A DNA stretch of 64,000 nt. Origin: an uncultured Bacteroidales bacterium (GTDB taxonomy: Bacteria > Bacteroidota > Bacteroidia > Bacteroidales > Paludibacteraceae). This document shows, in pieces, positions 62,025-64,000 of this stretch. Where the stretch lies: NCBI GenBank assembly GCA_903911085.1, contig CAIWCC010000084.1:1-64000 (forward strand), in the 5' to 3' direction. The position numbers were made by a program, and so were the translations under genes. Within the stretch, counting starts at the first letter, position 1. Each line of letters begins with the position of its first letter. Below the pieces are notes generated by a model. The model was not told the origin of the DNA, made no database searches, and saw only the letters and a program-made list of their open reading frames with translations.

Positions 62025-63044
62025 ATGGAAGAAGAAAATTTCGACATACGAAACAACCAAAAAGGCGAAAAGGAGTTCGAGAACGCTTTGCGGCCACTGA
62101 CATTTTCGGATTTCAGCGGACAGAATAAGATTGTCGAAAATTTACGGATTTTTGTGCAGGCTGCTCGTATGCGTACCGAATCGCTCGATCACGTACTGCT
62201 TCATGGACCTCCGGGACTTGGAAAAACCACCCTTTCGAATATTATTGCCAATGAGCTGAACGTTGGGTTTAAAATCACATCGGGTCCAGTATTAGATAAA
62301 CCTGGCGATTTGGCGGGCTTACTCACCAGTTTGGAAACCAACGATGTGCTTTTTATAGATGAAATTCATCGCTTGAGCCCAATTGTGGAAGAATATTTGT
62401 ATTCGGCCATGGAAGATTATCGCATTGATATAATGATAGATAAAGGACCAAGTGCGCGCTCTATTCAATTGGAACTGAATCCTTTCACTTTGATTGGAGC
62501 CACTACCCGAAGTGGATTACTTACTGCTCCACTTAGAGCACGGTTTGGTATCAATTGCCATTTCGAGTATTATGATATTGAGGTGATTACTACTATTATT
62601 AAACGATCGGCTCGTTTGCTAAATGTGGTTATTGGACACGAAGCTGCGGTGGAAATTGCGGGTCGTAGTCGTGGAACGCCTCGTATTGCTAATGCTTTGC
62701 TGCGCAGAGTTAGAGATTTTGCTCAAGTAAAGGGTAATGGCAGCATCGACATAGAAATTGCTTGCTATGCACTTGAAGCGCTGAATATTGACAAATATGG
62801 ACTGGACGAAATTGATAATAAAATTCTGACCACCATAATAGATAAATTTGGTGGTGGTCCAGTGGGTCTTACAACCATTGCCACAGCTCTTGGCGAAGAT
62901 GCCGGCACAATAGAAGAGGTGTATGAACCGTTTCTGATAAAAGAAGGTTTTATGAAACGCACGCCACGGGGTCGCGAAGTAACAGAACTGGCCTATAAAC
63001 ATTTGGGAAAAATAAAGTTTGGAGAAACCGGAACGCTGTTTTAG
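62025..63044 (+). CDS. ruvB: Holliday junction branch-migration helicase RuvB
   Basis: This 339-residue AAA+ motor has Walker [15 protein letters not shown], Walker [10 protein letters not shown], sensor [18 protein letters not shown], arginine finger region [13 protein letters not shown] and a C-terminal winged helix ending [16 protein letters not shown]. The length is normal. RuvA and RuvC are not adjacent. It works with RuvA on recombination junctions, so along with recG and the AddA-like gene it is part of the repair set in this window. Confidence 0.96.
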   Translation: MEEENFDIRNNQKGEKEFENALRPLTFSDFSGQNKIVENLRIFVQAARMRTESLDHVLLHGPPGLGKTTLSNIIANELNVGFKITSGPVLDKPGDLAGLLTSLETNDVLFIDEIHRLSPIVEEYLYSAMEDYRIDIMIDKGPSARSIQLELNPFTLIGATTRSGLLTAPLRARFGINCHFEYYDIEVITTIIKRSARLLNVVIGHEAAVEIAGRSRGTPRIANALLRRVRDFAQVKGNGSIDIEIACYALEALNIDKYGLDEIDNKILTTIIDKFGGGPVGLTTIATALGEDAGTIEEVYEPFLIKEGFMKRTPRGREVTELAYKHLGKIKFGETGTLF

Positions 63045-63276
63045 ACACTCCACCCAGCCTACTCAAAAGAGAGGGAAGAGTAATGATTTAGATTTAATGT
63101 ATTCGATACAGTCTATTTTGAACAAAGTAAATAATTCGTTGATTTGTAGTTGTATAGGCTCGTTATCAATCAATTCTACTTTGGAATATCATGATAATCC
63201 AAAGCAATGGTTGGAATTTTCATGAAAGTATTTGAAAAATTGTGGACTGGAGAAATAATCGTTTAAAAAATATATT

Positions 63277-63561
63277 ATGGAAGGACTTGTAACAGTGCGT
63301 ACTTTTAGTTTATCAACTGAATTTGAGATGGCAAAATCATATCTTGAATCCTTTGAAATTGAATGTTTTGGTCAAGATGAAATTATCAACCGCGATTATG
63401 TAAATGCAAATGGTGGTATTAAACTTCAAGTACGAACTGAACAAGCCGAAGAAGCTGTAAAAATACTTATGGAGGCTGGGTATTTGAAACCTGAAGATTT
63501 TGAACCTATAGCAGAAATGAAGTGGGTAACAAAAATACTGAAGTGGTTTGGAGTGAAATAG
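63277..63561 (+). CDS. DUF2007-like small protein
   Basis: This 94-residue protein begins with TVRTFSLSTEFEMAKSYLESFEIECFGQDE, the standard DUF2007 (putative signal-transducing, ferredoxin-like fold) pattern. A middle beta strand (GIKLQVRTEQAEEAVKIL) and an acidic tail follow. The function is unknown in the family. The stop codon is followed by the palindromic hairpin at 63579-63615. Confidence 0.8.
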   Translation: MEGLVTVRTFSLSTEFEMAKSYLESFEIECFGQDEIINRDYVNANGGIKLQVRTEQAEEAVKILMEAGYLKPEDFEPIAEMKWVTKILKWFGVK

Positions 63562-63578
63562 ATTTTCTAAAAAATGGA

Positions 63579-63615
63579 TTTGTAATTGTGCAGACACTGT
63601 ATGCACAATTACAAA
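63579..63615. promoter_or_regulatory. Palindrome before the DUF1016 gene (operator or terminator)
   Basis: A perfect 14-bp inverted repeat (TTTGTAATTGTGCA with TGCACAATTACAAA) has a 9-nt centre, 10 nt before the next ATG. Its core AATTGTGCA..ACACTGT..TGCACAATT recurs at 63912-63938 inside the next gene. It could end the DUF2007 transcript, but the shared core suggests a protein-binding site. Confidence 0.55.
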
Positions 63616-63624
63616 TAATTATTT

Positions 63625-64000
63625 ATGAACAACATAGAGTCAAAAAGCAAAGATTTATTACAATCAATTGTAACGTTAATTGACGGTACAAGGCAGCGCA
63701 TTGCCGCCACTGTAAATAGCGAATTGACGCTTTTATATTGGAATATTGGGAAGCAAATTAATGACGATGTTCTGAAAAATGGCAGGGCTAATTATGGGAA
63801 AGCTGTAATACTTGAACTTAGCAGAGAATTGACTGTTTTATACGGCGAAGGATTTAATAAAAGAAATCTCCATAACTTTATCAAATTCAATGAAATACAT
63901 ACCGATATTCAAATTGTGCACACACTGTGTGCACAATTGAGTTGGAGTCATATTCGGGAAATAATTTATATCAAAGACCACGTCAAACGTGAGTTCTACA
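63625..64000 (+). CDS. DUF1016 (PDDEXK-type) nuclease family protein, 5' part
   Basis: This is an open frame of 125 codons that runs off the window end. MNNIESKSKDLLQSIV then LLYWNIGKQIND, YGKAVILELSRELT and IQIVHTLCAQLSWSHIREI match the N-terminal domain of DUF1016 proteins (YhcG-like), whose C-terminal half holds a predicted PDDEXK nuclease. The stretch coding IVHTLCAQL contains a 27-nt near-palindrome. The C-terminal catalytic part is beyond the edge. These proteins are often linked to mobile elements or restriction loci, but the context here is not informative. Confidence 0.85.
   Translation, partial: MNNIESKSKDLLQSIVTLIDGTRQRIAATVNSELTLLYWNIGKQINDDVLKNGRANYGKAVILELSRELTVLYGEGFNKRNLHNFIKFNEIHTDIQIVHTLCAQLSWSHIREIIYIKDHVKREFY
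63912..63938. repeat. 27-nt near-perfect palindrome inside the DUF1016 coding region
   Basis: AATTGTGCACACA, one central C, then the exact inverse TGTGTGCACAATT. It shares its frame with the hairpin core at 63584-63610, differing at only two positions. Confidence 0.8.

Noticed and set aside
63019-63225. 68-codon plus-strand frame after ruvB
   Set aside because: It begins inside the ruvB coding region and has no recognisable motif, so it is probably chance or a decayed fragment.
1-64000. tRNA, rRNA or complete insertion sequence
   Set aside because: No cloverleaf-like sequence, rRNA segment or transposase gene was recognised on reading either strand.

Overview
The window comes from a low-GC member of the Bacteroidota, probably a free-living or gut-type polysaccharide degrader. 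This rests on SusC/SusD pairs, a one-protein hybrid two-component regulator, several secreted proteins ending in type IX secretion (T9SS) sorting domains, a PorZ-like protein, GldA, DUF3316 and DUF3795 proteins, and repeated promoter elements of the form TAnnTTTG. The genus cannot be read from the sequence. I found no rRNA, tRNA, CRISPR array, prophage or complete transposase.

Positions 1-29500 hold a polysaccharide utilisation locus, all on the + strand. It has a right-handed beta-helix protein with a T9SS tail, a GH67-related (alpha-glucuronidase-like) hydrolase with a T9SS tail, a GH141-like beta-helix hydrolase with a C-terminal carbohydrate-binding module, a hybrid two-component sensor/regulator, two SusC/SusD pairs, two related T9SS-tailed carbohydrate-binding-type proteins and a GH74-type xyloglucanase. 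Together these suggest capture and extracellular cutting of a plant cell-wall hemicellulose or pectin (xyloglucan and/or glucuronoxylan-like). The spaces between these genes hold foldback elements and 7-nt-period repeats.

Positions 29500-43600 are mostly housekeeping: xseB, a ClC chloride channel/transporter with CBS domains, a glutaminyl-cyclase-like M28 lipoprotein, a DUF3795 protein, proB, ansA, an AddA/RecB-like helicase-nuclease, an eIF1/YciH-like factor, a SpoU-type RNA methyltransferase, an S41 peptidase lipoprotein, a DUF3316 protein and rdgB.

Positions 43600-53000 hold porZ followed closely by six same-strand genes: radical SAM/SPASM protein, FkbH-like HAD enzyme, acyl carrier protein, methyltransferase fused to a methylmalonyl-CoA-epimerase-like VOC domain, MBOAT acyltransferase, and a membrane-anchored SGNH/DltD-like protein. 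The layout parallels the Dlt system (activator, carrier, MBOAT, SGNH partner) but with an FkbH-type loader, and it sits next to a T9SS/A-LPS gene. I infer a surface-glycan decoration system that delivers a glyceryl-derived acyl group. This is the most interesting locus in the window.

Positions 53000-64000 are housekeeping again: a C_GCAxxG_C_C protein, folE, a SPOR protein, ispD, recG, ndk, an M23/LysM endopeptidase, dtd, pssA, gldA, a zinc-ribbon membrane protein, ruvB, a DUF2007 protein, and the 5' part of a DUF1016 (PDDEXK-type) nuclease gene cut by the window edge. A 27-bp palindrome occurs both just before this last gene and inside it.
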